Positions 37,438 through 46,667 of a stretch of 64,000 bases of DNA are shown one piece after another (position 1 is the first letter of the stretch; the number at the start of each line of letters is the position of its first letter). Below the pieces are notes generated by a model. It searched no databases, was not told where the DNA came from, and saw only the letters and a program-made list of their open reading frames with translations. The stretch lies in the NCBI RefSeq assembly GCF_030409605.1, contig NZ_JAUFQG010000004.1, forward strand, positions 1,350,001 to 1,414,000, given 5' to 3'. The DNA is from Simiduia curdlanivorans. Its GTDB lineage: Bacteria > Pseudomonadota > Gammaproteobacteria > Pseudomonadales > Cellvibrionaceae. A program made the translations under genes and the position numbers.

Positions 37438-38160
37438 TGATCAGGGACGATCTATGGCTCGCTTACCTCGCTTGTGTTTACCCAACATTCCACAACATAT
37501 TATTCAGCGTGGCAATAATCGCCAGGTGTGTTTTGGCGGTGAAGATGACTTCGCCGCTTATGCACATTGGCTTGAAGAGTATGCAGTAAAGTATCAGGTC
37601 GCGGTTCATGGTTGGGTGTTTATGACCAATCACGTCCACCTATTGGTTACCCCACAAACGCCTACCGGCGTTTCGCAAATGATGCAAACGCTCGGTCGGC
37701 ATTATGTTCGTCATTTTAATTATACCTACCGCAGAACTGGCACTTTGTGGGAGGGCCGTTTTAAATCTTGCGTGGTAAGTGCCGAGCAGTATTTTCTAAC
37801 CTGCTTGCGCTATATCGAATTGAATCCCGTTCGAGCCGGTATGGTGGAACAGCCGGCAGATTATCGTTGGTCGAGTTATCACGCGAATGGATTGGGTCGC
37901 CGAATAAAATTATGGTCCCCGCACGAGGTTTATCAACGATTGGGCTCCACAGTGAAAGCAAGAACGACAGCTTATCAAAGTTTGTTTGCAACACACCTAG
38001 AATTACATGATTTGGACGCAATACGAACGGCTGCAAACCAAGGCATGGCATTAGGCAATGATCGCTTCAAGCAGGAAATTGAGTCGCTTGCAGGGCGACG
38101 TGTTACATCTGAAAAGAGAGGTCCAAAGCCGAAAAGATAGTTTTTACACTGACCCCAATC
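37361..38160 (+). mobile_element. RAYT (REP-associated transposase) unit with imperfect terminal inverted repeats
   Basis: The left end GATTTGGGGTCAGAGTAAAA (continuing to 37383) is mirrored by AGTTTTTACACTGACCCCAA at 38139-38158 (continuing to 38160). The two 22-23 nt ends agree except for one gap and one mismatch. Between them lies a single transposase gene. The left end is duplicated 80 bp upstream. The unit sits just behind hsdR, closing the accessory region. Confidence 0.8.
37454..38140 (+). CDS. REP-associated tyrosine transposase (IS200-like Y1 family)
   Basis: 228 aa from the ATG at 37454, preceded by GGGACG. The start MARLPRLCLPNIPQHIIQRGNNRQ is typical of RAYT proteins. The metal-binding HVH lies in MTNHVHLLVTP (about 58-62). 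The nucleophile Tyr is in LRYIELNPVRAGMV (about 120). WEGRFKSC lies between them. The protein is full length and intact, so it may still move REP-type palindromes. The C-terminus is basic (KRGPKPKR). Confidence 0.93.
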   Translation: MARLPRLCLPNIPQHIIQRGNNRQVCFGGEDDFAAYAHWLEEYAVKYQVAVHGWVFMTNHVHLLVTPQTPTGVSQMMQTLGRHYVRHFNYTYRRTGTLWEGRFKSCVVSAEQYFLTCLRYIELNPVRAGMVEQPADYRWSSYHANGLGRRIKLWSPHEVYQRLGSTVKARTTAYQSLFATHLELHDLDAIRTAANQGMALGNDRFKQEIESLAGRRVTSEKRGPKPKR

Positions 38161-38185
38161 TTGCTTCTGCGTAAGCCTGCCCCCC

Positions 38186-38683
38186 TTAAAATTGATAGCG
38201 CACCTCAATGGTGAAGTCGTCTTCGCTCCAGTTGGCTTTGTAGCGCATGCCCTCAGTGTAGCGATTTACCCCGGCGGCGTACTCGCCTTGGAGCAGGGTC
38301 CAGGCCGGGGTGCCGAGGGATTGTTTGAGCGAGTTTGATAACAGTCGGTCACTCGAGCGGCGATTTTTCACCTGTGGCGACGAAGCGCTAGATTGGAAGC
38401 TATCGACCATTTGGTCGGTGATGCGCTGTGCCTCGGAGCCAAATGCGGGTTGGGACAGGCTGGTGGAGCAAGTGCCCACCACCAATGCCATGCGAATGAA
38501 ACGTTGCCAGCGCAGCGCCCGGGCCAGTTGGTGTTTGTTGATGGAGGCTTGCTGCAAGAGTATCTCGCCAAGGGGTGCGTGGGTGAGTTTTTGGGTGCGG
38601 CTGGCGCGCGCTAGGTCGTCGGCCTTAACCCATTGCCGCTCGAGCAGAATATCGCCGATTCTAGGTGCTTGTTGAGTTGCCAT
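38186..38683 (-). CDS. Orphan protein with MshEN/GspE-N-like domain
   Basis: 165 aa from the ATG at 38683, preceded by GAGGGACGG. Residues 9-62 (IGDILLERQWV...LGEILLQQASINKHQLARALRWQ) show the paired LGEIL-type helical repeats of the N-terminal domain of type II secretion/MshE ATPases, which in MshE bind cyclic di-GMP. A short hydrophobic segment follows and then a polar C-terminus (SLKQSLGTPAWTLLQGEYAAG...). The ATPase module is missing, so it is a stand-alone sensor or adaptor at best. There is no pilus gene nearby. Confidence 0.6.
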   Translation of the reverse strand: MATQQAPRIGDILLERQWVKADDLARASRTQKLTHAPLGEILLQQASINKHQLARALRWQRFIRMALVVGTCSTSLSQPAFGSEAQRITDQMVDSFQSSASSPQVKNRRSSDRLLSNSLKQSLGTPAWTLLQGEYAAGVNRYTEGMRYKANWSEDDFTIEVRYQF

Positions 38684-38930
38684 GATGCCGTCCCTCACAC
38701 TAGTGACGACAATATTCTAGCGCTTGCCAAGGTTTAGCTGTAGGTGTGGTTAGACTGAATATTTATGACCTGATTTTTTGATATAGCTGCAATTTGATTG
38801 GCTTCAGATCAAAGCGTTAGCCGCGTCCTTCCCCCAGTTGGGGGAGGGATGGCAGCACCGGTTTGGGTTAGGCTCAGGCTTGTCTCAGTTAGGGTTTCAA
38901 TGAAGCCTTCATGGTTTAAAGGAGAGAAAA

Positions 38931-39449
38931 ATGTCACATCGATTCACTCGGTTCGGTTGCGTCGCTCGGCTCACGGTTAACTTATTGGCTCGCGCCCTGT
39001 TGCTGGGTGGGCTTTTTACGTCCCTTGCTGTTGCCGAACCAGCGTCGCTGCCGGTGAAATTAACCAAGGCGCAAATCGGCGGCGATATTTTCGCCTCATC
39101 CTTGTCTGTGGCGACCCAGGAGGCCTCCGAATTAGGCCCCAACCGGGTGCAAGATGCGGAAGTTTTTCTCTCCTCTGATCGAAAGCTCGACGCGGGTATG
39201 TACCGCTCTGGCCCCAGCAAATTCACCGTGAGCGAGCCTTATGGCGTGGATGAGTTCATGTTTTTCCTCGATGGTCATGTCACCCTAACCTCGGCCGATG
39301 GCTCGGTGCTTCGCGTCGATGCCGGCGAAGCGGTGACCATTCCCAAAGCCTGGACCGGGCTTTGGGAGTCGTCGGCTTACACCAAAATCTACGTGATCTA
39401 CTCGCCCGACGCTCTGTTGCCAGTAAAGGACGAACGCGCCAATGACTGA
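38931..39449 (+). CDS. Secreted cupin-domain protein
   Basis: 172 aa with a signal peptide (cleavage near LAVAEP, about residue 36) and one cupin_3-like barrel: VSEPYGVDEFMFFLDGHVTLTSADG then DAGEAVTIPKAWTGLWES. The usual histidine metal ligands of the first cupin motif are not all visible (DEFMFFLDG). An AAAGGAGAG ribosome site precedes the ATG. Its end overlaps the next gene by 8 nt (ATGACTGA). This coupling suggests that it acts with the FAD oxidoreductase in the periplasm. Confidence 0.88.
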   Translation: MSHRFTRFGCVARLTVNLLARALLLGGLFTSLAVAEPASLPVKLTKAQIGGDIFASSLSVATQEASELGPNRVQDAEVFLSSDRKLDAGMYRSGPSKFTVSEPYGVDEFMFFLDGHVTLTSADGSVLRVDAGEAVTIPKAWTGLWESSAYTKIYVIYSPDALLPVKDERAND

Positions 39450-41340
39450 TAAGCCTGCAAGCGCTAGCGGCGCTAAAGCTGTTAACGGCGCCTCGACACT
39501 GGGGCCCGAGGTGACGCGCCGAGATTTTTGTCAGGGCGCGCTGATGGGGGCGGCGGCTTGGTCAGTTGGTGCGCCGAGTTTTGCCGCGGAGGCTGCAGAT
39601 TATCCGCCGCTGAAAACCGGTATGCGCGGCGCTCATATTGGCTCCTTTGAGGTTGCTCATGGTTTGGCGCGGGAGGGCAAGGTGTGGCTTAGCCCGAATA
39701 ATTATGTCGACCCTGAGTACGATGTGGTGATTGTCGGCGCGGGCATCAGCGGCCTCGCCACGGCTTATTTCTACCAGCAGGCCATGGGCCCCGCGGCGAA
39801 GATATTGTTGCTCGACAACCACGACGATTTTGGTGGCCACGCCAAGCGCAATGAGTTTACCGTCGAGGGCAAAACCCTGATTGGCTATGGCGGCAGTCAG
39901 TCGATCGACTCGCCGGGCAGTTACAGTAAAAGCGCGAAACAATTACTGCTCGATCTCGGCGTCGAGACCGAGCGCTTTTATACCCTGTTCGACCGCGATT
40001 ATTTTCGCCAGCGCAAGCTAACCAAAGGTTTATTTTTAACTGAAAATTTTTTTGGCAAACGCTGCTTTTTAGCGCAAGACTTTGTCTATAACTGGGAGGC
40101 AGATCAGGCTAAGGCTACCGAGGCTGCCATCGACGAGCTACCGTTTTCGGATCAGGAGCGCGCCAGCCTTTCGCAATTATTGTTTTCCAGCGCAGATTTT
40201 TTAGCGCCGATGACGGTGGATGAAAAACTCTCCTATCTGCTAAAAAATAGCTATTCCACCTACTTAACCGACAAGCTGCACATACCCGCGAAAGTGTTGG
40301 CCTTGGTGGAGGAGCGGTTGGACGGCTGGTGGGGGTTGGGTACCGATGCGCTTTCGGCCATGGAGGCCTACCGCAACGACTTGCCTGGCTTTAGCGGTTT
40401 AGGTCTGCCCGCGCCCGAGCTTGAGCACGGTGACGAGCCGTATATTTTTCACTTTCCCGATGGCAACGCGAGTCTCGCCCGGCTGTTGGTGCGCAAATTG
40501 ATTCCGTCTGTAGCCGCGGGCGATAGTATGGATGACATTGTTAAAGCGGCCTTTGATTACGCCCAGCTAGACGTCAAAAGCCACGCCGTTAAATTGCGCT
40601 TAAACAGCACCGTGGTGCGCGCTGAAAATAATCAGAGTGGTGTGGATGTCACCTATGTGCAGGCCGGTGCAGCCTACAAAGTTAAGGCGAAAGCGGCCGT
40701 TATGGCCTGCTATAACGCGATGATTCCCCATCTCTGCCCGCAGTTGCCACCGGTGCAAAAACAGGCGTTGGCCGAGCAGGTGAAGGTGCCCATGGCCTAC
40801 GTCAATGTGGCACTGAAAAATTGGCGCGCCCTAGCCAAAGCTGGCGTGCGCGAGGTGAATTGCCCGCGCAGCTTTTTTACCTGGGTGACCATGGACTTTC
40901 CGGTGTCCATGGGCGGTTATGCCTATGCGCAATCTGAACATGAACCGGTGCTGTTGCACATGCCCTTCTATCCGAAAAGCTTGGGCCAGGGGCTGGCTGC
41001 CAAGCAGCAGTATCGCTTGGGGCGCTATCGTTTGTTGGCCTTAAGCTTTGCCGATTTTGAGCGCGAAGTGGTCGCTCAATTAACCGCCATGTTTGCACCT
41101 TTCGGCTTTGACGCAAAGCGCGATATTAGCGCTATAACAGTTAATCGTTGGCCCCATGGCTACGCCTATGAATACGTGGATTTATTTGACCCAGCCTACG
41201 GCCCGGGTGAGGCGCCCCATGAAAGAGCGCGCCGGCCGTTTGGGCGTATTCACATCGGCAATTCAGATTCGCAGGCCTTTGCCTATGTCGATGGCGCCAT
41301 CGATGCCGCGAGGCGGGTGGTGGATGAAATACTGGCTTAA
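39442..41340 (+). CDS. Tat-exported FAD-dependent oxidoreductase
   Basis: 632 aa. A Tat-type signal (TRRDFCQGALMGAAAWSVGAPSFAA, residues about 25-50) precedes a dinucleotide-binding fold: YDVVIVGAGISGLATAYF (about 93-110), then LLDNHDDFGGHAKR. The C-terminus has the FAD-closing GRIHIGNSDSQAFAYVDGAIDAARR. It resembles flavin amine-oxidase/phytoene-desaturase-type proteins, but the substrate is unknown. Export with cofactor bound is typical of Tat. It is translationally coupled to the cupin gene. Confidence 0.88.
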   Translation: MTDKPASASGAKAVNGASTLGPEVTRRDFCQGALMGAAAWSVGAPSFAAEAADYPPLKTGMRGAHIGSFEVAHGLAREGKVWLSPNNYVDPEYDVVIVGAGISGLATAYFYQQAMGPAAKILLLDNHDDFGGHAKRNEFTVEGKTLIGYGGSQSIDSPGSYSKSAKQLLLDLGVETERFYTLFDRDYFRQRKLTKGLFLTENFFGKRCFLAQDFVYNWEADQAKATEAAIDELPFSDQERASLSQLLFSSADFLAPMTVDEKLSYLLKNSYSTYLTDKLHIPAKVLALVEERLDGWWGLGTDALSAMEAYRNDLPGFSGLGLPAPELEHGDEPYIFHFPDGNASLARLLVRKLIPSVAAGDSMDDIVKAAFDYAQLDVKSHAVKLRLNSTVVRAENNQSGVDVTYVQAGAAYKVKAKAAVMACYNAMIPHLCPQLPPVQKQALAEQVKVPMAYVNVALKNWRALAKAGVREVNCPRSFFTWVTMDFPVSMGGYAYAQSEHEPVLLHMPFYPKSLGQGLAAKQQYRLGRYRLLALSFADFEREVVAQLTAMFAPFGFDAKRDISAITVNRWPHGYAYEYVDLFDPAYGPGEAPHERARRPFGRIHIGNSDSQAFAYVDGAIDAARRVVDEILA

Positions 41341-41360
41341 TTAGCTGAGTATTTTTTTAG

Positions 41361-44354
41361 TTAAAGTCGCTTTTCCGCTTTCAGCAGCTGCTCGAAATCC
41401 TGCGCGGAAATGGCTGGGCTTTTTAAATAACCTTGGTAGAAATCGCAGCTGGCCTCTTGCAGGAAGTTCAGTTGCGCCTCGGTTTCGACACCCTCGGCCA
41501 GCACATTTAATTTGAGTGAATGGGCCATGGCGATAATCGCCAGCGTGATAGCGGCATCATCGCTGTCATCGGGCAAATCGGAAATGAAGCCGCGGTCGAT
41601 TTTTAGGGCGTCGAGCGGAAAGCGCTTTAGGTAAGCGAGGGATGAGTAGCCGGTGCCGAAATCGTCGATGGCAATGCGCACGCCGCGGGCTCTGAGTGCC
41701 GTGAAAATTTTAATGGCATCTATTTCTCTGTCCATTAAGGTTCCCTCGGTAATTTCTAATTCTAAATGCTGTGCGGGAAAGCCGGTTTTTGCCGTGGTGG
41801 CGGCGACATTTTGTTCTATATCGCCGTGCAAAAATTGATAGGGCGATAGATTCACCGCTAGGGTAAAATCGCGTAGCCCTTGGGCAAACCAGGTAGCGCA
41901 CTGCTGGCAGGCGCTGTTCAATACCCAGTTGCCAATGGCCGAAATAAGACCGGTGGCCTCGGCCACGGGAATGAAATAAATCGGTGGTATCAGCCCCTTG
42001 CTGGGGTGTGCCCAGCGCACCAGCGCTTCGGCGCCGACGATGGTATTGCTGCTGGTGTCATATTGTGGTTGGTAGTAAACCAATAGTTCATTATTTTGGA
42101 TGGCGTGACGTAGCTCTGCTTCTATCTCAAGCCGTGCGCGCACGGTTTTAGTAAGTTCCTGGTTAAAAAATTTATAGCGAGCGCGGCCTTCGGCTTTGGC
42201 GCTATACAGGGAGGTGTCGGCCTGCTGCAGCAGCTCTTCGGCGTTGTTGCCGTGGCTTGGGTAGAGGCTAATGCCGACGCTGGCTGAAATGCGCACTTCG
42301 ATTTCATTGACGAGGCGCCAGGGTTGGCTCAGCATGTGAATGATTTCTTCGGCAACGCGCGCCGCGGCGTCGGGCGAGGCGATATTATCGAGCACAAGGG
42401 TAAACTCATCGCCACCGAGCCGGCACAGGCAATCCTGTTCTCGGAAGCGCTTGGTGAGTTTTTCGGTGACAAGCTTTAATAATTGGTCGCCGGCGGCGTG
42501 GCCAAAACTGTCGTTGACGTATTTAAAATGATCCAGGTCAAACATAAGCAGTGCCAGCATAGTGTTGTTGCGCTTGGCGATGTCCATGCTGTGTTTTAAG
42601 CGTATGTAAAGCTGCACTCGATTGGGCAGGCCGGTGAGTGCATCGTGATGGGCTAGGTGTGCCAGCGCCGCTTCGTTCTGCTTTATTTTACTGATGTCAG
42701 AAAAAATCGCGAGGTAGCGGTCTTCCGCTTCGGGCTGGTGATGAACGCGATTGATGGTTATCCATTCTGGGTAGGCGTCGCCACTCTTGCGTCGGTTCCA
42801 AATTTCGCCTTGCCAGCTACCGGTGTTTTCTAAGGCTTTCCATACCTCGGCGTAGAATTCTTTGGCGTGTTTATTAGCACTTAAAATGCGTGCATTTTGG
42901 CCGAGAATTTCGGCTTCACTATAGCCAGTGATGACGCTAAAAGCTGGGTTTGCTGCGAGTATGTTGCCTTGCAGGTCGGTAATCATAACGCCATTAAAGG
43001 TTTTTTCATAAATGGCATTGGACTGCAAAATTTTCTGTTCGAGTTTTTTGCTTTTAGTGGTGTCGGTAAAATAAATAGTGAGGCCGTCTTCCGAGGGATA
43101 GACGCGATTTTCGAACCAGCGCCCCCAAGGTTCGTAGTAGTGTTCAAAATAGACGGCTTGCTGTGTGTCTACCGCTTTATAGTAGGCGGCGTGAAATGGG
43201 TCGTCTTGCACCGGTGGGAACTCATCCCAAATGTTCGTGCCGATGAGCTGTTTTTCGATACCGAAACTTTCAAAGAGCGCTTGTGCTCTTTGGTTGATAT
43301 AGGTGAAGCGCCAGTGGTTGTCTAGGGCGACAAAGCAATCTGTGACGCGATTAAAAATAGACTCGAGTAGCTGGTTGGTGTTGTTCTTCTCATTGAGTAA
43401 CAGTTGGGTTTGCTCGAGCAGTTGTTGAACCTGTGCTTGGGCTAGTTTTTGCTCCGTGAGGTCTTCCAAGCAGGCCGCTCTAAACATCACTTTCCCTTGG
43501 TCGTCTTTGAAGGCGGTGACGTGGGTTTTGCAGTCAAAGCTGGTGCCATTTTTGCGCAGGTGTTTTGTTTCGTAACTAAAGCTGCCTTCTTTTTCAGCGC
43601 GCGCCGCTAGGGCTGGTAACTGCTTGCGCGCCTCGATCGAAAAAGTGTCGGCTAAATTTAGCTTGCGCATTTCCGTCTGGGTGTAGCCGTGCATGGTGGC
43701 GAAGGCGAGGTTGCTATAAATGAGCTGGTGGCTCTCCGGGTCGGCTATAGCCATGCTCCAGCCGGCATTTTGGAACAGCGTTTCGTATTTCTCGAGTTCT
43801 TGGGTTGCTCTTTCGGCGGCAAGGCTAGCCTCGCTCGCGCTGATGACACTGGAGGCGTCGGTACTGATGTCGATGAGCGTCTGCTTGGTGTTGGTGTCAA
43901 AGCGTTGCTGTTGATGCCAAATCAGAACCAAAATGCCAAATACTTTAGCCTCGTTAAACAAGGGTAGGGCCGCAGCGCTCTGCCATTTGTTTTTGGTCAG
44001 TAGTGAGTGCCAAAAGTTGTCATCGGTTTGGCTGCTGAGGTAGTCGTAAAGTTTAGCGTCGCCGCTATCAAAAAAGGTCGGGGAAAGCACTAGGTCGGCA
44101 AAAGGGAAGGCCTGTACTAGTGCCTGCAGCTTGTTTGACTCTGTTGGGTCTGAGGCATGGGCCATGGTCGACACAATCTGGCATTTTTCTGGGTCTAGCG
44201 CGCCAATCCAGGCGCCGTGTAAATCGCCAATTTGCACGGCATCGCGGGTGATGTGCTCGAACAGTTGAGCGGTCGACTTGTAGCGCAGTATGGCCTTGTG
44301 AAAGTTGTACAGTTTAATCTGATAGTCGGCACGGGGAGGGGCGGCGTTAGCCAT
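41361..44354 (-). CDS. GAF-PAS-GGDEF-EAL cyclic di-GMP signalling protein
   Basis: 997 aa, soluble. An N-terminal GAF-like domain (to about 170) is followed by three PAS domains (about 185-300, 340-450, 465-580). The GGDEF domain has an intact active site (RLGGDEFTLVLD, about 645) and an upstream RxxD inhibitory site (REQD). The EAL domain is also complete: GAEALVRW (about 774), DDFGTGYSSLAYLKRF and AEGVETEAQL. Both cyclase and phosphodiesterase motifs are present, so it may be bifunctional. It is convergent with the FAD oxidoreductase gene. Confidence 0.94.
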   Translation of the reverse strand: MANAAPPRADYQIKLYNFHKAILRYKSTAQLFEHITRDAVQIGDLHGAWIGALDPEKCQIVSTMAHASDPTESNKLQALVQAFPFADLVLSPTFFDSGDAKLYDYLSSQTDDNFWHSLLTKNKWQSAAALPLFNEAKVFGILVLIWHQQQRFDTNTKQTLIDISTDASSVISASEASLAAERATQELEKYETLFQNAGWSMAIADPESHQLIYSNLAFATMHGYTQTEMRKLNLADTFSIEARKQLPALAARAEKEGSFSYETKHLRKNGTSFDCKTHVTAFKDDQGKVMFRAACLEDLTEQKLAQAQVQQLLEQTQLLLNEKNNTNQLLESIFNRVTDCFVALDNHWRFTYINQRAQALFESFGIEKQLIGTNIWDEFPPVQDDPFHAAYYKAVDTQQAVYFEHYYEPWGRWFENRVYPSEDGLTIYFTDTTKSKKLEQKILQSNAIYEKTFNGVMITDLQGNILAANPAFSVITGYSEAEILGQNARILSANKHAKEFYAEVWKALENTGSWQGEIWNRRKSGDAYPEWITINRVHHQPEAEDRYLAIFSDISKIKQNEAALAHLAHHDALTGLPNRVQLYIRLKHSMDIAKRNNTMLALLMFDLDHFKYVNDSFGHAAGDQLLKLVTEKLTKRFREQDCLCRLGGDEFTLVLDNIASPDAAARVAEEIIHMLSQPWRLVNEIEVRISASVGISLYPSHGNNAEELLQQADTSLYSAKAEGRARYKFFNQELTKTVRARLEIEAELRHAIQNNELLVYYQPQYDTSSNTIVGAEALVRWAHPSKGLIPPIYFIPVAEATGLISAIGNWVLNSACQQCATWFAQGLRDFTLAVNLSPYQFLHGDIEQNVAATTAKTGFPAQHLELEITEGTLMDREIDAIKIFTALRARGVRIAIDDFGTGYSSLAYLKRFPLDALKIDRGFISDLPDDSDDAAITLAIIAMAHSLKLNVLAEGVETEAQLNFLQEASCDFYQGYLKSPAISAQDFEQLLKAEKRL

Positions 44355-44556
44355 GTGAATTGCCTGTGAGTGGTTGTCTTAAGTTCTAGCCAAACTTAGG
44401 CCTTAAGTGTAGATCAAGCCGCTGGCTGTCAATGGGCTTTAACAAAATATAGATTTTCCTTAGCGCTTTTTTGGCGCGGTTTATTGTCGTTGGGTGGGCT
44501 TGGGCTATCGGCTTTGTGGGTGAATGCGTAAACTGTTCGCCTTGGCTGGAGGGGCT

Positions 44557-45681
44557 ATGTCACATCACGATGGTATTTTGACAGTTAATTTGCGCGCGAT
44601 TGCGCGCAACTGGTTGGCGCTCAGCCGGAAAGTGGGCGAAGCACAGTGCGCCGCCGTGGTGAAGGCCAATGCCTATGGCTTGGGTATGGTTCCGGTCGCC
44701 CGCAGTTTGGCGCACGTTGGTTGCCGCACGTTTTTTGTCGCCACCGTGGATGAGGCGATAGAGCTACGTGAAGGCTTAGGCGAGGCGCCTGTGATTGTCG
44801 TGTTGGGTGGCGTGCGCCCGGGGCGAGAACCGGCCTTGGTGGCGAATGCTATTTGGCCGAGTTTATTTTCTGTCGATGCCATTGCGCGCTGGCAGCGAGC
44901 CACCACCGTGGCCGATGTGTCGGCGCCCTGTGTGGTAAAAGTCAATACCGGTATGACCCGACTCGGCTTGGACTTGAGCGAACTCGCGAATTATGTGGCT
45001 TCGCCCGAGGCGCGGCAGTTGGATGTGCGTTATTTTATGAGCCACTTGGCCTGTGCCGATGAGCCTGCGCACCCGCTCAACCGCGAGCAGCTAGGTCGCT
45101 ATCAGGAGGCCGCAGCTTTGGCCGCCTCAGTCTGGCCGCAGGCGCGGCGCAGCTTCGCCAATTCTTCGGGCATATTTCTCGGTGCCGAATGGCATCAGCA
45201 GTTGGCCCGTCCCGGCGCGGCGCTGTACGGCGTAAATCCGACGCCGGGGCAGCCCAACCCCATGGAGCCCGTGGTGTCACTGCGCTTGCCGATTATTCAA
45301 TATCGCTTGTTGGCCGACTCAGCGGCCGTGGGTTATAGCGCCACGGCGACTTGCCAGCCGGGTCAGCGGCTCGCGGTGGTATTGGGCGGCTATGCCGATG
45401 GCTTGCAGCGTCAGTTGAGCAGCCGGGGCGAGGGCGTGTTCGCTGGGCGGCGGGTGCCCTTGGTGGGCAGGGTGTCGATGGACGCCACAATTTTTGATGT
45501 CAGTGCAATCCCCGAATCAGAGCTGCCGCCGATTGGCGCGGCTTATATAGAAGTGCTTAACAGTGAGTTAACGGTCAATCTCGTTGCCTCGCACATGAAT
45601 ACCATCGGCTATGAGGTGTTAACCAGCTTGGGCAACCGCTACCAGCGCGAGTATGTTGAACTGGGAGATTTGCCATCGTGA
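44557..45681 (+). CDS. alr: Alanine racemase
   Basis: 374 aa from the ATG at 44557, which has a perfect GGAGG 4 nt upstream; an upstream ATG at 44524 lacks one. This PLP enzyme makes D-Ala for peptidoglycan. The cofactor lysine is in VVKANAYGLG (K36). The second catalytic residue, Tyr, is in VGYSATATC (about 259), and GRVSMDATIFDV matches the C-terminal barrel. The birA start (GTG) overlaps its stop by 4 nt. Confidence 0.94.
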   Translation: MSHHDGILTVNLRAIARNWLALSRKVGEAQCAAVVKANAYGLGMVPVARSLAHVGCRTFFVATVDEAIELREGLGEAPVIVVLGGVRPGREPALVANAIWPSLFSVDAIARWQRATTVADVSAPCVVKVNTGMTRLGLDLSELANYVASPEARQLDVRYFMSHLACADEPAHPLNREQLGRYQEAAALAASVWPQARRSFANSSGIFLGAEWHQQLARPGAALYGVNPTPGQPNPMEPVVSLRLPIIQYRLLADSAAVGYSATATCQPGQRLAVVLGGYADGLQRQLSSRGEGVFAGRRVPLVGRVSMDATIFDVSAIPESELPPIGAAYIEVLNSELTVNLVASHMNTIGYEVLTSLGNRYQREYVELGDLPS

Positions 45682-46667
45682 CTGCGCTAGCCGATCAAAC
45701 CCTGCGGACTTTATTGCGCGCCTTAGCCGATGGCGAGTTTCATTCCGGCGAAGAGTTGGGCGCGCTCTTGGGGGTGTCGCGCGCTGCGGTTTGGAAGCAA
45801 TTGCAGAAACTCGAAGGTTTGGGTTTGGTGGTTGAGTCGGTGAGGGGGCGTGGTTACCGCCTGAGCCGCGCGTTGGATTTGCTGGATGTGGATGTGATTA
45901 AAGACGGCCTCGCGCCCAAGTTGCGGCAGAATTTACAGCTAACCAGTTTTTTGCAGACAGATTCCACCAGCGTTCGCGCCATGGAGGCAGCTTCGGGCGC
46001 GGCCCATGGCCATGCTTTTATAGCCGAACAACAAACGGCGGGGCGCGGCCGGCGCGGGCGCGCTTGGGTTAGCCCCTTTGGGTCGAACATCTATTTATCC
46101 CTGGTGTGGGGTTTTCAGGGCGGAGCCGCGGCGTTAAGCGGGCTGAGTTTGGCGGTGGGTGTCGCCTGTGCGCGCATGTTGCGAGCCAGCGGCGCCGATC
46201 AGGTTGCGCTTAAATGGCCCAATGATTTGTTGGTCGACGGCAAAAAGCTGGGGGGCATTTTGTTGGAAATGACCGGCGACCCAGCCGGCGAGTGCCAGGT
46301 GGTGATTGGTATTGGCATTAATGTCGCCATGCCCTCTGAGCAGGCGCAGGGTATCGATCAGGCCTGGGTCGATTTGCGCAGCTTGGGCGTCACGCTATCG
46401 CGCAATGCGTTAGTAGCTAAACTGCTCACCGAGCTGGTTGCTGTGCTCGAGCGTTTCGCGCTCGAGGGTTTTGCCGGATTTAGGGCCGAGTGGTTGGCGC
46501 TCGACGCCTTTGCCAATCAGGCTGTCACCTTAAGCAGTGCAGCGAGTTCGGTCAGTGGTATTGCGCAGGGCGTTGACGATAGCGGTGCGTTAATCGTGTG
46601 GGTGGATGGCCAGATGCGTTTGTTTCACGGTGGTGAATTGAGTTTGCGTGCGGCGGGTGCGCGATGA
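45678..46667 (+). CDS. birA: Biotin-[acetyl-CoA-carboxylase] ligase / biotin repressor
   Basis: 329 aa from a GTG. An N-terminal winged helix (FHSGEELGALLGVSRAAVWKQLQKLEGLGL) allows DNA binding, so it may also repress biotin genes. The catalytic GRGRRGRAW (about 120) and KWPNDLLVDGKKLGGILLEM form the biotinyl-AMP site. A C-terminal SH3-like domain follows. It overlaps alr upstream (GTGA) and coaX downstream (ATGA). No biotin operon lies in the window. Confidence 0.96.
   Translation: MTALADQTLRTLLRALADGEFHSGEELGALLGVSRAAVWKQLQKLEGLGLVVESVRGRGYRLSRALDLLDVDVIKDGLAPKLRQNLQLTSFLQTDSTSVRAMEAASGAAHGHAFIAEQQTAGRGRRGRAWVSPFGSNIYLSLVWGFQGGAAALSGLSLAVGVACARMLRASGADQVALKWPNDLLVDGKKLGGILLEMTGDPAGECQVVIGIGINVAMPSEQAQGIDQAWVDLRSLGVTLSRNALVAKLLTELVAVLERFALEGFAGFRAEWLALDAFANQAVTLSSAASSVSGIAQGVDDSGALIVWVDGQMRLFHGGELSLRAAGAR

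Noticed and set aside
26274..38160. Flanking direct repeats of the tRNA-Met 3' end as att sites
   Set aside because: I looked for the 3' tRNA sequence near 38.1 kb and did not see it, so I do not claim integration limits.
38830..38845. TCCCCCA-GT-TGGGGGA hairpin upstream of the cupin gene
   Set aside because: The stem is short with a 2-nt loop, and no regulatory role can be supported.
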